Origin: Pseudorasbora parva | Taxonomy: Eukaryota; Chordata; Actinopteri; Cypriniformes; Gobionidae | Direction: 5' to 3' | DNA: 64,000 nt | NCBI RefSeq assembly: GCF_024679245.1 | Contig: NC_090178.1 | Coordinates: forward strand, 28,739,955-28,803,954 | Shown here: piece by piece, positions 11,911-24,724 of the stretch | Layout: every line of letters starts with the position of its first letter | Position numbering within the stretch: the first letter of the stretch is position 1 | Program-made: the position numbers and the translations under genes | The notes under the pieces: generated by a model | The model's input: the letters and a program-made list of their open reading frames with translations, nothing else | Told to the model about the DNA's origin: nothing | Database searches by the model: none

Positions 11911-12097
11911 AATTATATAATTAAAAGTAAAAGGATTCCCCTCTGGAGCGCCGTTCAGTCTTTCTATTCACAAATGCCGCCATGTAAATAGCGAATCCGC
12001 CACGGTGCAAGCACAACTGGCTTTCAAAGGGAATGTGAGATGAGACTCAGATTGGTTTATTGCATGTTACGCCCAAAACATACCCATGACTCATTAA

Positions 12098-13501
12098 AGT
12101 TAGGGTAGGTAAGAATGATCTAAAACACTTTTGTCCAAATTTGTTTAAACTTTCTTTATATGTCAATACATAGTACTCTGAAAAGGAGAGTATTAAAAAA
12201 AATCGAGTGACTCTAGACTTTTTAATCTGCAATAAACACAGCTCATTATTTTCGTTCGGGACGATTGAATTGGATGATTGGCTTGGGCGTCTGTCACTCT
12301 CTCTCGCTACCATGACTACTACCGCTTTCGCTACAGGATCTGCCCACGTGCGCGCAAGAGGCACGAAACCTAGGCAAAATAATGGCAGAGAAAGAGCATT
12401 CAAAATTCACAGTGCCGGGTTTTGCAGTCAGCGAAGGCAAACAATGAAAAAAAAGAAAGACAGTACAAAAAAAGGCAATGCAGAAAAAGTCTTTAGATAA
12501 ACAAAGAAATCAAACGCAAGTAAATATCGACGTAACTTTTCAACGATGGTGAGAACTGAGGGACCTCCAGGGGCTGAAAAACGACTGCTCACTGGCTGTA
12601 TTTCTGCTGGACAGGTAATCTTTCATTTTGATTATACATTTTTTTGGTTTATGTTTTCATGAAGCATGTGTCAAGAGCACATGAAGCTGCCTAATATAGC
12701 TAACATAACATTACTTAGCATAAAGTTACAATGTTATACACTTAGCCATTAGTAGAGATGATAAATACTCAATATGCTTAGTTCAAGTTGATCGCTGTTG
12801 TGTTGAATTTCTCAAAATTTAACTTTAGATAACAAAATGCATGTTTAAAAGCTAGTACACCCAGGAACTTTTTTTTTAAACTAGGTTAGCTTTAGCTACT
12901 ACTAATCAACAATGCTTTCATCATGGAAACTCTTACATGCAAAACACTGTATATGTTATGAATCTTACACGAAATTCATCTCCATCACAGTAAAACTGAT
13001 GTTATTGGAAAAGCATGTATCGATGCTACCCGCTTTTCTTTGCCTTGTAAATATAACTAGCTCATTACAGAATCAAACAAAAATATATTTTAAACTTTAC
13101 CAGTATATGTATTCAAGGTTGATAGTGAGTACTAAAAGTCATCTTATTTGTTTACATTCATACTGATAAAGTTCGATTTTTTATTACATGTGATTCTGAC
13201 ATGATATGACTACATGCACTCTGCTTGTCTCAGGTGAATAATGCGTCTTCCAACTGAGCGCGGTCGGTGTACTGCGTTCATGCATTTTGGGGGCGTGGCT
13301 TTGGAAAGAGCCCAGAAGGGAGAAGGTGGAGTGAATGGAAATAATGAGCTGTCTTTAAAACAGTCGTGAGAGGTCTACAGACACTCAATGTTTATACTAT
13401 CTTTTTCAGAGTACTTACATTTAAATTATGTATTTATATATAAAGAAAGTTTAAACAAATTTGGAAAAAAGTTTTTTAACCAATTCTTACCTACCCTACC
13501 T
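12098..13501. mobile_element. TTAA-flanked element with about 90-bp inverted ends, Kolobok-like
   Basis: TTAA at 12094-12097 and 13502-13505 bound an element starting AGTTAGGGTAGGTAAGAAT and ending, inverted, AGGTAGGGTAGGTAAGAATT. The inverted similarity extends about 90 bases, including ccaaatttgtttaaactttc and the GAGTACT motif. Inside is a coding relic at about 12504-12612. It has no clear THAP domain and is placed with the Kolobok-like group by its TTAA target and AGG-type ends. PiggyBac is the main alternative. Confidence 0.6.
12504..12612 (+). pseudogene. Transposon-internal coding relic (NIDVTFQRW... motif)
   Basis: One plus-strand frame reads QVNIDVTFQRW, a stop, then ELRDLQGLKNDCSLAVFLLD before a possible donor (GACAG|gtaatc). 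I recall similar segments (F-x-RW-R-x-L...GLK-x-D-x-x-x-A-x-FLLD) in fish transposon ORFs. The TGA looks like a decayed Arg codon between W and E. Function unknown. Confidence 0.35.
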
Positions 13502-13980
13502 TTAAGAAACTAGGCACAAACTTTTTCCGTCGTTAAACTAGCAACAGTGGATTCAGATACGGCCTAAGTGCACCTGCGCCATGCACTTCAGACCAAGTGC
13601 TCAGATCATTAAAATAGGGCACAATAACTACTAAGACTACTACTCGGTTGTATACAAACAATGATTGAGTTAATAATGATTATAGCTTTGAAATCTGAGT
13701 GTGTGCAGTACTAATAGAATCTTGGCAGTGTCAGACTCCTCTACTAATACCACTTTCAGACAGTTTAGGAAAACGTGGAATGACATAGGAAAGCTTGTTT
13801 CACTAAAAGGTCATAGAATCATACAGGGAAGAAACTCCTTACCCTGTCCACTGAAACGTACAATTTTCTAATTTAACATTGGTTCCCTGGCTGGGACGCA
13901 CTTGGACAGTACACAACATTTTCCCCCCATATAGAAAAGCAATGAAAAATGGCAGAAGAGCAGGTCTGATGAGTACTAAC

Positions 13981-14186
13981 CTGGCATTTAGAGGCCTTCG
14001 GCATGGCACAGAGTCCCTAATGCAGGTTCCAGAGGCAGGGTCTGCAAGCTCCACGATAACGAAGGGGCGCTCCTCGAGGGTCACAACCCTCAGGTGCTGG
14101 GCATCATCGGGTGGCTGCAGAAAGGGGCCATAGCGAGACCAAGCAGGGTATCTCAGACGCAACACTCCATTTTCCCACCATCCTAC
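13981..14186 (-). CDS. grin2d: GluN2D-like subunit, coding exon 6 (start of S1 ligand-binding lobe)
   Basis: Residues 408-475 plus two bases of codon 476. The acceptor ggtcttag precedes [20 protein letters not shown], then [15 protein letters not shown] and [17 protein letters not shown], ending at AG|gttagt. [10 protein letters not shown] begins the glutamate-binding S1 segment. C462 and C469 are the first two cysteines of the two S1 disulfides. WSRYG, DDAQHL and [10 protein letters not shown] follow human GluN2D ([21 protein letters not shown]) more closely than 2A, 2B or 2C, and are the main basis for the subtype call. Confidence 0.96.
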
Positions 14187-14959
14187 CTAAGACCACACAG
14201 ACAGTACATGGTCGAGGGTCAGAGATCATGTGGTCAATAATATATAATAATTATTGTGGCCATTAATAATAAAATGACCATGGAAAAATATGTTTAAACA
14301 TGAGCACTTCTCATTATGAATACAATTCATAAATCAATAATACATGAAAGTCAAAGGTCTATTCAGCGATATCAGCTATTTAAAATGGTGTATTCTAAAG
14401 AAGTCATTGAGGCTGGATTACAGGCAGGAATGGCTTCCCTTACTCAGGTTAAGCCTGTAAAGTGGGGAAGGATAGTGAAAAATGAAAGACTATCGCCTCT
14501 ATGTTTCTCTGTGAGCCTATAGCTGAGGGCTCTCTAAAAACAGTCCTGTGCCCTTTTTACTCGCTGGGGAATGAGTGGATTTTTCTTTTCAAAAGAGAAA
14601 AGACAGATTTTTAGCTAAGTGACGGGCCACAGAGGAAAAGGTTACAAGCTTGAAAAAAAACAGAAGGGGTAAAATGTGTCAAGATGGCCTATGACAGTAT
14701 AACGGAGCTCATAATCCATATACAGAAGACCAAGACCTGCAGAATTGTATGTATCAGAGAGTTGTATGCACATAGAGCTTGACAGAAAAAAACTAAAGCA
14801 AAGTTGGCAATTAAAAGTGTGCTTTACATTTGAGTATTTTGTTTAGATTGAATATTGTTATCATTCACTTTTATTTTATAAAATAATATTATTATTAATT
14901 ATTATTTCTATTTTTAATATATGTAGATTATACTTAGAATAACAAAAAATAAAAATAAT

Positions 14960-15226
14960 AAAAATAACAAAAACTACGATTTTATTCAGCATTGTTTTCT
15001 CTTCCTTGTTTGTGTTCAGTCCTCAAATAAAGATTCAAACGGTTGTGAATCAGCGGATTGATTGATGATTTGGATCGTGTGCCAAACAGCTGAAATCACG
15101 TGACACTGGCGATCCGAATCGTTGATCGATTCACTGATTCATAACCGTTTGAATCTTTATTTGAGGATTGAACACAAACAAGGAAGAGAATACAATGCTG
15201 AATAAAGTCATAGTTTTTGTTATTTT
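14960..15226. repeat. Foldback MITE, about 106-bp inverted arms
   Basis: Arm 14960-15065 (AAAATAACAAAAACTACGA ... ATTCAAACGGTT ...) matches the inverse of 15120-15226 with only a few mismatches, leaving about 54 bases of loop containing AATCACGTGACA. The transcript could form a long hairpin. No coding potential; superfamily not determined. Confidence 0.8.
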
Positions 15227-15590
15227 TGGACCAAAATGTATTTTCGATGCTTCAAGAGATTCTAACAAACTAACTGATGTCACATATGGACTACTTTGAT
15301 GTTTTTATTCCCTTTCTGGACATGGACAGTATAGTGTGAATACACTTAGATACGCTCTAAGACTAAATATAAATATATAAAGCCTTTATACAAAAATCAT
15401 AATCTGCATGTATTAATAACAATAATAATATATAATATAATGGGTCAGAAAAAAGTTAATGAAAAACTAATTTGTAAGACTTTTGTCCAAAGCAAAACAC
15501 AAATGAGTAATGCTACAGGTAATTCAGCATAATAAGACAGTAATAAAAGAAAAGCCACAATACAAAGCATCAATTTAAAGAAATATTTAC

Positions 15591-15616
15591 CCCCCCCCCC
15601 CCCCAAAAAAAAAAAA
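15591..15616. repeat. Poly-C run followed by poly-A
   Basis: About 14 C followed by about 12 A. Homopolymer stretch in intron 5, prone to slippage and sequencing error. Confidence 0.9.
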
Positions 15617-18449
15617 CCCCAAAGAAACATCCGTCACTGTTTTACTCACCCTTATTTTGTAAATTACCCACAACAAATTGAATATATAAAGAATCTTCAC
15701 AGGTCTTTTCCATACAACTGCTTATAGTGACCACACGTGTTCAAGCTTTAAAAAGGGCAGAAAAGAAATGCAAAAGCAACACAAAAAAATACTGTTTTTT
15801 TTACTGATTTACTTTCAAACTGAAATTTATGTCTGATGATGATGTCATGACATCAAATATCTGAGCCAAATGTCAAACCTGCAAAAAGGTCATATGTGCG
15901 TCTACTTTAAAAAGACTTTTAGAGTGCTTTTACTTCATTTCAAAAGCTTGACAGTCTGTAATCCGTGAACTGTGGCTGCATGAACAAATGATGATGATTT
16001 GTTTGTGAAAAAATAACATACAGGTTTGGAATGACACATGGATGAGTAAATGATGACAGAATTGTTCATTTTCAGAAATATTCCTATAGGGCACAACAAC
16101 CTCTTGGCAGTTTGTAAGCAGCACACACTTCAACTGTCTTTTCCCAATCCCAACACCCAAACTTTGTTCGCAGCATTGGGCCGTATGAGTCTCCTGTACA
16201 CACCGGCAGAGACTGGCAGCTATCAGCACCAAAGCAGCTCTTGGGACCCATTCAGATACAGCAAAAGATGTTCAGCTCTTCAAAAATTGTTATAAAGTCT
16301 CCATGGCAGGCGAAAAATAAATATACTTCTCATACGCTGTGTATGTGCACGCATATGACTCTAAGACATCAGCCAGAGGCTGGCAGCTAGAAGTCTTTGC
16401 ATATTAGCACAGGATCAGTGCAGAGGCAACTAATTGAAAGGAATTGAGCAGGAAATGGCAGCAGTCAGCACTGGATTCCTGCAAGTACTGGTCTCATTGG
16501 GCTAGTTATCCCACTTCTAACTGCCCCTTAACTGAAGCAGTGCTACTACAAAGGCTCCGAAATCAAATGCATCCAGGGCGGATCAGTGGAAATTACAAAA
16601 AGCCGGTTCGGCGACATCGGCTCACCTGGTCCCCGTCTCATTCTCTGTTCATCAATCTGTCTGCTTGGGTCAGTTTGACTGTCCATTTGTCAGCTTTCTC
16701 TCTCTGTCTCTCTCCCCCCTTCTAAAACGTCCACCTTTACAGTGTGTTAACCCAAGATCTATTTTCTCTGAGTTCCACTGACAGGAGCGAAGCGAATGGG
16801 AAGGCAATGTTGAGTATGTTGGCTCGTGTCTCCATCTGACAGACAGCTTCAGCTCAGAATCCGCCACAGAAAGTGAATCAGTCACACATCTCAACAGGTG
16901 ACACCGTCTTGTATTAAGGATGTCTGAACAGCTTCATAAAATATGCATGGCGTGTCACAAAGTAGCACAACCAGGAAAGGCAGGACTGTGTGGGATCCGA
17001 GTGGCTTTTTGCTGCTGCTTGAGGGATAGAAATGCTAATAATGCACAGTGTTTAGTGTCATGTCCTTACAATACTCTTTAATGTGTATGAACGTGCTGTT
17101 GGGTTTCTCTTCTCTTCTCCCTCTCCTCTCCTCTCTTCTCTGATCTTTCTCCTTTTCTCCCTGAATCTTTCTTACTCTCTCCCACCTCTGTTCTCAGGGC
17201 CGATCCGTGTCAGCGGCAGCCAGACGTCTTAACTCTTCTCGACGTCGGAATGTGGGCCGACAAAATGACCGAAATAGGAGTGTTGGAGCATGTGTGGAGA
17301 ACCAGAGATCCTGTGGTGAATAACAAAGAGCTGGAGTAGCAAAGATCTGGGCCCAAGCTGAGGGGGCAGAGCCTCACGCAGGCAGAGGTAGAGCGGGGGC
17401 CTGATCAAACACCGTCTCCCCCGGGAATGGATAATGCTTTCACAGGGTGAAACACAAACACGCTGCCATGACACCCCCGTCCCTGTGAGAGGAGGATGAA
17501 ACGAGGCGCTTTTACCTCAGCGCGATCCTTACAAATCCACTAGAAGATTTACACAGCATAAACACACATGGACACATCCTGACAGGTACAAAGAGGGTTT
17601 GGAGAAATGTGCCTGGCATTTCATTTCTTAAACGTCTCCCCCCTGATATGTATCGATTTATGAGAACAGCGTGGACGAACGGGATCAAAAGCGCTGTAGC
17701 AGTTAGTTTGTTAAAGCACTATAAATGCTGCATGTGGAAGCCGTCACATGAAGTGCCTTGTGCGCGATGGCTTCTGGAAGTTGAGTCATCAACATCCATT
17801 GTCTACTCCATGTTAGACGGAACGCATTTAAGACAACCAGAGACAAAACGGAGCGAAGACAAAGAAGGCGAGCATCACATTTTAATAGAGCAGCCTCCTA
17901 AAACAAATGGAAATTGAAAACCTCCTATAGTCAGCGTGGAAGCCTTTTAAATGTACATTATGGCGCCCCATTAAATATTTTATGTGAATCACAAAGACTC
18001 TGAAGTACAAAAGCATCCAGACGTCTCTAACAGCACTTTTCTCCAGAACATATCTGCAAATGAGACGCAGACGCCAAAGCCAGAACCAGCACCATGCAAC
18101 CCTTAACAGACTGTTGCACCGTTTGATGGGTTTTTTAAGAGTTGTTCCGTGCACAGATTTTAAAAACTACAAAACACGACTGTTTTCTATAGAGTGTGCC
18201 ATTACTTGACCAAAAGTTTTAATGGAATAGAAAAATAAAACTTCTCTTAAGATTTACTCATGTCATTTCAAAACCAATAATTCTGGCCTGTTCCTTACAC
18301 AACACACTCAGCTATCAAACAAATTACATTGCACAAATTCATATGAAATCGCCTACGTTAAATAGTTCCGGTTGAGCTATAATAAGACTTCAGATGAGTT
18401 GGACTATATTTATATGGAGCTCTTTCATGGTGTTTTTATTTTTGCAGCT

Positions 18450-18612
18450 TGACAGCCCCAGTAGTCACCATTCACTTTCATTGAAGAACATAATTAACAT
18501 ACTGCTTAGCATCTCCTTTTATGGTCGACAGAAGAAAGAAAATCATTGGGGTTTGGATCAACATGAGAGTAAATGACAGAATTCAATTTTTTGATTGAAC
18601 TGTTTAAAACAG
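18450..18612 (-). repeat. Fragment of a cyprinid interspersed repeat (TTAGTTCACCC-ended)
   Basis: The sequence from agtagtcaccattcactttc to gattgaactgtttaa is, inverted, a diverged copy of the common cyprinid repeat end that runs AAAGGGTTAGTTCACCCA and continues 'acacaaattaag...'. A related copy starts at 30093. Ends are too diverged to define. Confidence 0.5.
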
Positions 18613-20284
18613 GAGAAGATACAAGATTGCAGGGAAATGAAAGACTAGCCTGATTCAAAATGGACTAAATGTAGAACAGACAGCGTAGAGACATTGGCTG
18701 GCACCTAAACAAAGCCTATACGAGAGCAGCGACGGAACAAACGATCAACACCCGACCTTTCAAGACGCCCTCGGCAACACAATCCCTGTGCATCCTCTCA
18801 CTTTCCTACTGGAGCCTGTTAACGTGAACCGGCGGCATGACAGAACGTGCTGCTGTTCGAAGTGCTATCAGAGGTCCACGGCATGACAGTACTAGTGAAA
18901 AGCCTTGATCTTAAGCTATGTTGTGCTACTGAATACAAAGAGTACAGTATATAAAGCGCACAAATAAATATGGATGTGAATCAACAGAAAAAAAAACCCA
19001 GCAACTCGATATACTCTATCGAAACTTTTTTGCTCTTATGGCTCAATGTCAGTGAATATTGCCCGAAGGATTCGGAATTTCTCCCAAGTACATAATCCGT
19101 TGTAATTTTCTCTGTTAACAGATTGTAGAGGTGGAGAACACAAGCGCTGCCAGGGATTACAATTTTCAGTCTATCCGCTTGTCTTTGTGGCATCTAAATA
19201 TTAATAATTCTGTTTTAAGGCACGGTTTGAGTGGCACCTTCATCTGCATGACATTCTCCTCGGCTATATTTACTCAGTTGGGTTTGGTATCAGTTATTTT
19301 GTCTCACGACAGCAGCGCTCTGCGGGAAAAATGTGGAGCCACAACGTCCCATGTGGCACCTACGATATGCTGATACACGAGAAGCCAATAAATTTAAGAC
19401 AGTTTATATTCATTTATTTATTTATTCCTATTCCACTCAGAGACACTTAACGCAAGCATAACTAGCGAAGGAAGCGGAAGAGGGAAAAGAGGAAATCAAA
19501 TCCGCTCTCTAAAACCATTTCACAATTAATTATTTTTCATTTGTTGCTATTCACATAAAAATAATAAAGTCGCGAGCTAATAATGTAGGAAAAGCATTGC
19601 TAATCCTAATAACATACCGGGGGCATCATGGATATGCTTAGATAACAAGGCCAAATGTAAACATAAGCTAATTGTACATTATGTACATCCTCTTGAAACC
19701 CTAATTATATGTTTATATCATTGAGGCTTTAACATTTCTCCGCAGTACAGGAGAAGTGCACCGTCAACACAACACATCACAACACTCTCTCTGCTGCACA
19801 ATGTGATGCATTGTTCAGAGTTAATTGTAATGGGTTTTTTTCTGCTGTGGACTGTCATGGGAAATGGTTTTCGAAATTAGTATAGTGTCAAGTTGTATAT
19901 CATTTTAAACCTGCTTTCAATCTATATGTCTTACTGCTACAATCTGCAACATTAGGTTTTCAGCTCTTAGGCAGCAAGTACATCATTACGACAGTCGTGA
20001 TGGAGTAAATCGCACATTTTATTAGAGCACCGCGCTTGTCGTTGCCTTTAAATCCCAATACGCACCACAATCGCTCATATGCGTAATTAACAGCGCACAA
20101 AACACAGTCCATGTCATGAACGAACATCTCGAAAGATATGTGGTCTTACAAAATGCATTCCAGCGCATTGGTACTGCAGTGCTCAGCATGGCTACTGCAA
20201 TGCTGCTTTTCATCCTGGACATTACCAATCCATAACAGCAGTTACACAAGAACGAACAGAAATGGAATTCTGATTAGTTCTTAC

Positions 20285-20399
20285 GTCTTCCCAGCCACTC
20301 CCAGGCGTGTAGGAGATGACATCCAGAAAGGGATTGGCCAGGTAGCCCTCGTTATTGAATGAATAGTCCCGCCCACCGAGAGTGATGTTACTGAAATAC
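20285..20399 (-). CDS. grin2d: GluN2D-like subunit, coding exon 5
   Basis: Residues 369-407. The acceptor ctctgcag is followed by one base completing codon 369, then [20 protein letters not shown] and [17 protein letters not shown], ending at GAC|gtaaga. Mammalian GluN2D has YFMNITWDNRDYSFNEDGF here. The exon closes the amino-terminal domain and begins the linker to the ligand-binding domain. N-I-T is a conserved sequon. Starts in phase 2, ends in phase 0. Confidence 0.95.
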
Positions 20400-23024
20400 C
20401 TGCAGAGTGAAGAGAACAGAACAGAAACAGTCTGTTGAGATGGAAGAGACCCAGAAAGAATTAGTGTAAAAGACTCAGAGGACACGTCAAAGAGGAAATC
20501 TTGCACAGAACACTTCACAAACATCCTAATTAGGTCAGATTGCAAGAGTGTGTTGAAGGTAACCATTTTATTTCCTTCAGCAATGGAATCAAAGGAGGCA
20601 GTCACTCTATTTCGAGCACTTAATCTAAACCAGTAAAATACCCAGAACAGTGCCTAAATGTGACATTCTTTGTGACTGCTTCAAATGAATCTTTTTATCT
20701 TAAATCCAATATGCTTTTGGCAAAATGAAGACTGCACACTTAAAAAAATGTGACTGGGTGAACAAATTTGAAGGAGCAAAGTTCTTCTGCTCTGTTTTTA
20801 TGAGCCTTTTGAAAGCCCTTTGTGAATATACCTCACAAAATTCCGCCAAAGATCTGTGTGATAAATGCAAACCATAATTACAACAGCAGCACTAAACAGG
20901 TGAATCTCTTTTTCCCATCAATCCTCTTCTGTGTAATGAGTGTGACTCACACTGGATGTTACGTTGAGAGCTTCTGCTCAGTGAGTCTATGCAATTTCTC
21001 CTTATCATGTGCAAAACATGCTATAAAAGGCGATTTTTCCTTGAACATGGCCATTGTTCAGAAATTCTAATTTCAAGGGTAACACTTCAATTTACAGTAT
21101 CCTTGTTACGCATTACATGTAATAACTGTAGGAGTAACTATAAATTATGCATAATTACATGCAACTTACCCTAAACCAAAACCTAATCCTGACCCTACAG
21201 TAAGTACATTTAGCATATTATTGATTAAATGTATAATTACATCTTAAAATAAAGTGTAAACTTGGCAGCCAGTGTTTTTCTCATCAAAATTATTAATGAA
21301 ACTGTTTGTTTAAGAAGCTTTTATTTTGCAGACATGTATGAAGAATATGCAAAAAATGCAGTGATGATGATTACGCAAAATTAATTTAACCATACTGATG
21401 ATGAAAATAAGATACAAAAAATCTAATCTAAACTTATATAATATCAATAATATCAGAATTATGAAATGTTTGAATATTTCATAACATTTTTTATTTTTTC
21501 CGTCTACAAACATTAGATGCCATTTTTGTCAAATTTGACAAAATATTAACTAAAAAAATAAAATAAAATAAAACAAAACAAAAAACGCCTCTAATGATTA
21601 AACACAGAATTAACCGATTTCCTGTGAGTCTGCGAGACTTCTGATTCACTAGCCACTATAAAACTTAAAGAACTACAAGAATAACAAAATGCAGTATATG
21701 GTCATTTTGTTTTCCACTATAACAAGTGTTTATGATTATGATAATATGCTAACAAGTACCAGTCTGCAATATAAGGCAGCATAACAGTCTGTTTTTGAAC
21801 AGCTAAAACAAATGAAAGCAGCTCATACCAGAATCCTTGCACATTTAAGTTAAAAACGAACTCGTTAAAAAAAGGTAACATTTCCAGTATAATAAATGAA
21901 ACTGGCATGTGATTGTTAATTATAACGGAAATATTCTTGTTTTGTTGTTACATGTTTTCAGGGTAGAGACAGCATCAAATGTGCTGCAATTGTTTATCGG
22001 CTCCCACCCACTTTATCATTTTAAACACAGAGGCATGTTGAACGCCTCCCCTACAGTCCCTGTGGTGGGGGGAATAAAGGACGTCCGTGCCTCAAAGGTG
22101 CAGCACTTTTACTCTCATTAGAGTGTGTCATTACGGATAAAGTGACTTACTATAAATGCAACAAAGCAGCAAAAAAACAAAAACAAAGTTGAAGGTTAAT
22201 GCCAAACGAGATGAGCTTTAAACACAGTTCTCAGGATGAACATAAATTGAGGGCTTTTAAAAGATTTTCAAGATCACACAATACAATAACACCATAAACT
22301 ACGCTGAAAGCACCATTTATTTGCATGTGCTGGTTTAGCACTTGACTCACTAAATGAATTACACAGGCAATATCACGCACACATGTTCACAAAAGCAGTA
22401 TTTATTAGCGCTGCAACTCCAACAAAAATGCTTTAACTCTTTAGTGAATGTTCTCCTATGGAAGCATCTAAAGTCATTACTTATATGGCGGATATAATTA
22501 CGGCTACTGCATATATAACAAAATTAACATTTCTAAATAAATGTCAATGGTTATACTGTCCATAGTTCATTAGTCCCAAAAATTATTTTATAATCTTGTT
22601 TACACTTTACCTACTATACAAAAAAAGTTTCTTATGGTACGTTCACAAAGGCTGCATTTGTTTGATGACGATACAGTTAAAACAGTAATACTGTGATTTT
22701 TTTTAAATTCTAATTAAAATTCTATTTTACAATATTTTAAACAGTTTATTTTGTGGAAACCATGATGCATTTTTTTTTTTTAAGAATATCATTTATTTGA
22801 AATAGATTTCAATGAATACTGTCACTTTTGTTCAAGTAAATGCATTCTTCCTAAATAAAAGTATTAATCTCTTCTTCTTTTTTTTACTGATCTCAGACTT
22901 TGGAACAGTAGTACATTTATTTTAAAAATGAACTATTTTACGGCCTTCTTTCATTACCCAATGAAAACCCACCGTACAATTTCATGTACCGAATACATTT
23001 TCATGTTCATGTTCATTCTCTTAC
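20400..23024 (-). other. grin2d: grin2d intron 4: content summary
   Basis: A 2.6-kb intron. It contains the short MITE 21079-21261; the rest is A+T-rich with no recognised element or exon. Confidence 0.55.
21079..21261. repeat. Short MITE with GGTAACACTT-type ends
   Basis: Begins GGTAACACTTCAATTTACAG and ends AAAATAAAGTGTAA, the inverted counterpart. The body (taactataaattatgcataattacatgcaac) is a familiar high-copy cyprinid repeat. Non-coding. Confidence 0.6.
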
Positions 23025-23353
23025 TTCATTCTACCGCGAATCCTCTGCGTTCTGTTGCCATCCGTCTGACAGTTAGTGACAAAGTGTGGACCTCCAGTGG
23101 CTCCGTAGTCCTTGCGCAACGCAACAGCTCCGTGGGTAAGGATGGACACCCCACGGGCGATACGTCTGCGGGGCTCGTCCCTCCATCCCTGCGGTCTGAC
23201 TGCAAAAAGGCGATTGGGTAGTCCGGTCAGGCCCAGCTCGGACAGAGCTGGACCCACCGCGAACCATATGTGGGAGGCACTGGCCTGACCAGCTGCCCAA
23301 GCAGCGTGGAACACCTGTTCTGCTTCCTCCTGAGAGCAGTACAACAACCGCAC
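23025..23353 (-). CDS. grin2d: GluN2D-like subunit, coding exon 4 (amino-terminal domain, lower lobe)
   Basis: Residues 260-368 plus two bases of codon 369. The acceptor tactgtag precedes VRLLYCSQEEAEQVFHAAW (human IRLLFCAREEAEPVF), followed by FAVRPQGWRDEPRRRIARG (human [20 protein letters not shown]). C354 is in the position expected to bond with C115, and N359-R-T is a conserved sequon just after it. I placed the donor at AA|gtaagag because it restores the phase of the next exon and the expected length. An earlier GT (cgcg|gtagaa) would break the frame. The gene diverges most from mammals in the final 15 residues. Confidence 0.92.
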
Positions 23354-24724
23354 CTACAGTAGGAGTGGGGGCAAACAGGACAGAGGGGACCAAGATGAAA
23401 ACCAGAGAGCAGGAGCAAGAGAGGAAACAAAAGAGAGTGCAAACAAGAACAGAGGTCAAAAGGAAGGAAAAGACCATGAGCAGAATGAGAAGAGGACACG
23501 GAAGAGAGGACAGGAGAGGTTTTTGGTTTATATATTGTAGTGCTGGAAGAACTAATATGTAAAACCACTAATAGCTGATCATGAAAATGTCACGTCTTTG
23601 CGATGTGCATGGAGAACCTCTTTCAGTGCTTGAAAAAGTCTTTCAAAAATAAAAAAACACCATCATTTAATTATATTTTACTGTTACATTTTTATAATGA
23701 GAGTATTCCATTTCTATGAGAGCCTCCTAAAAATCAAAAGAGCGATTAAAATGTTGCCGTCGTCATTAAATTCCAGATACTTCATAGAACACATGCAGCT
23801 CAAATGGAGCACAACAGAAAGGGAGTGCAATCACTTGGATCAGTGAATTTGGATTGAAACTTGAAATCCTAGGCGCACTGCAATTAATGATATATGAACA
23901 ATAACTTTAATGGGATTACTGAAAAATAAAGGGTTCATTACAGGAACTAATAAACGGATTACAGTACATTGATGTACTACAGTATGTACCATGTTCAGAG
24001 GGCAGAACGTGTTCATTCCTGCACGTTCTACCGCTTAACAGTTAACACTGTTAATAAAAAAATATTTCAAAAAAAGTTTTTATAATCCCTATAATTTTTT
24101 ACCACTTTGTATTCAGCATTAAAGCACATCTTTCAATGTTCACATTGTTTAAAGGACAATACTGGTCAATATATCTGATTAATCAAATAACTTATCATCG
24201 AACTAAATATCAAAAGAGCTAAATGTATTTGGACTTATTTCAGGGAAACATGTAACAGACAGAAATGTCTAATTACTTTACAGGAGAGGAGCAGCTTTGG
24301 AGTAATGGTGCTGGGACATTCGTTAATGAAGACAGACAGATACTGGATGGAAAGAGAAGGAGAGAAAGAAAAAGGGAAGAAAGGAGACTAGCACAATCTG
24401 GGAAGGAGAGAGAGAAAGGAAGAAAAGAACAGAAACTGAGAGAGGGGCTAAATATTTCACCTTTACAATACATGAGAGAGAAAAAAACCAAGAGAGAAAA
24501 AGACTGCAAAAAAAGAAAAAAAGGGCAAAAGAGAACCAGGAAAAGACCAAGAGAATGAATCAGAGAAAAAAATATATAGAATCAAACCTGTATCTAAAGT
24601 CACCAGACCTGAACAAAACTTAAATTAAGTGATGAAATTATTATGTTTATGTTCTCTCTATGTTTATGATAAATTAAGTGAAATATCAGGCATAATGACA
24701 TGGGTCTGACATAGGTATTACAAG

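Larger units (their letters stand above)
8249..13980 (-). other. grin2d: grin2d intron 6: content summary
   Basis: A 5.7-kb intron holding a TAAAA microsatellite (8404-8550), a hAT-type remnant (9846-10921), a second hAT remnant with a BED finger (11258-11910) and a TTAA element (12098-13501). A short inverted repeat near 11024-11064 (AAGTGCATTTGCT facing AGCAAATGCACT) lies between the hAT remnants. Bases 8560-9840 and 13510-13980 show nothing I recognise. Confidence 0.6.
14187..20284 (-). other. grin2d: grin2d intron 5: content summary
   Basis: A 6.1-kb intron, mostly without recognisable elements apart from the foldback MITE 14960-15226, a C/A homopolymer pair at 15591-15616 and a repeat end at 18450-18612. 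Bases 15700-18400 and 18650-20280 look like ordinary unique intron; conserved non-coding elements cannot be judged from one sequence. Confidence 0.55.

Noticed and set aside
20222..20605. Long minus-strand frame starting upstream of exon 5
   Set aside because: Only the part from 20399 is exon; the upstream part is intron that happens to stay open across the acceptor.
21150..21205. Telomere-like ccctaa words
   Set aside because: Irregular and part of a common MITE body.
23036..23045. Alternative exon 4 donor at cgcg|gtagaa
   Set aside because: It would leave one base instead of two and shift the frame of exon 5.
23073..23568. Overlapping minus-strand frames of 113 and 134 codons
   Set aside because: Alternative frames over exon 4 and its upstream intron; only the exon 4 frame aligns with GluN2D.
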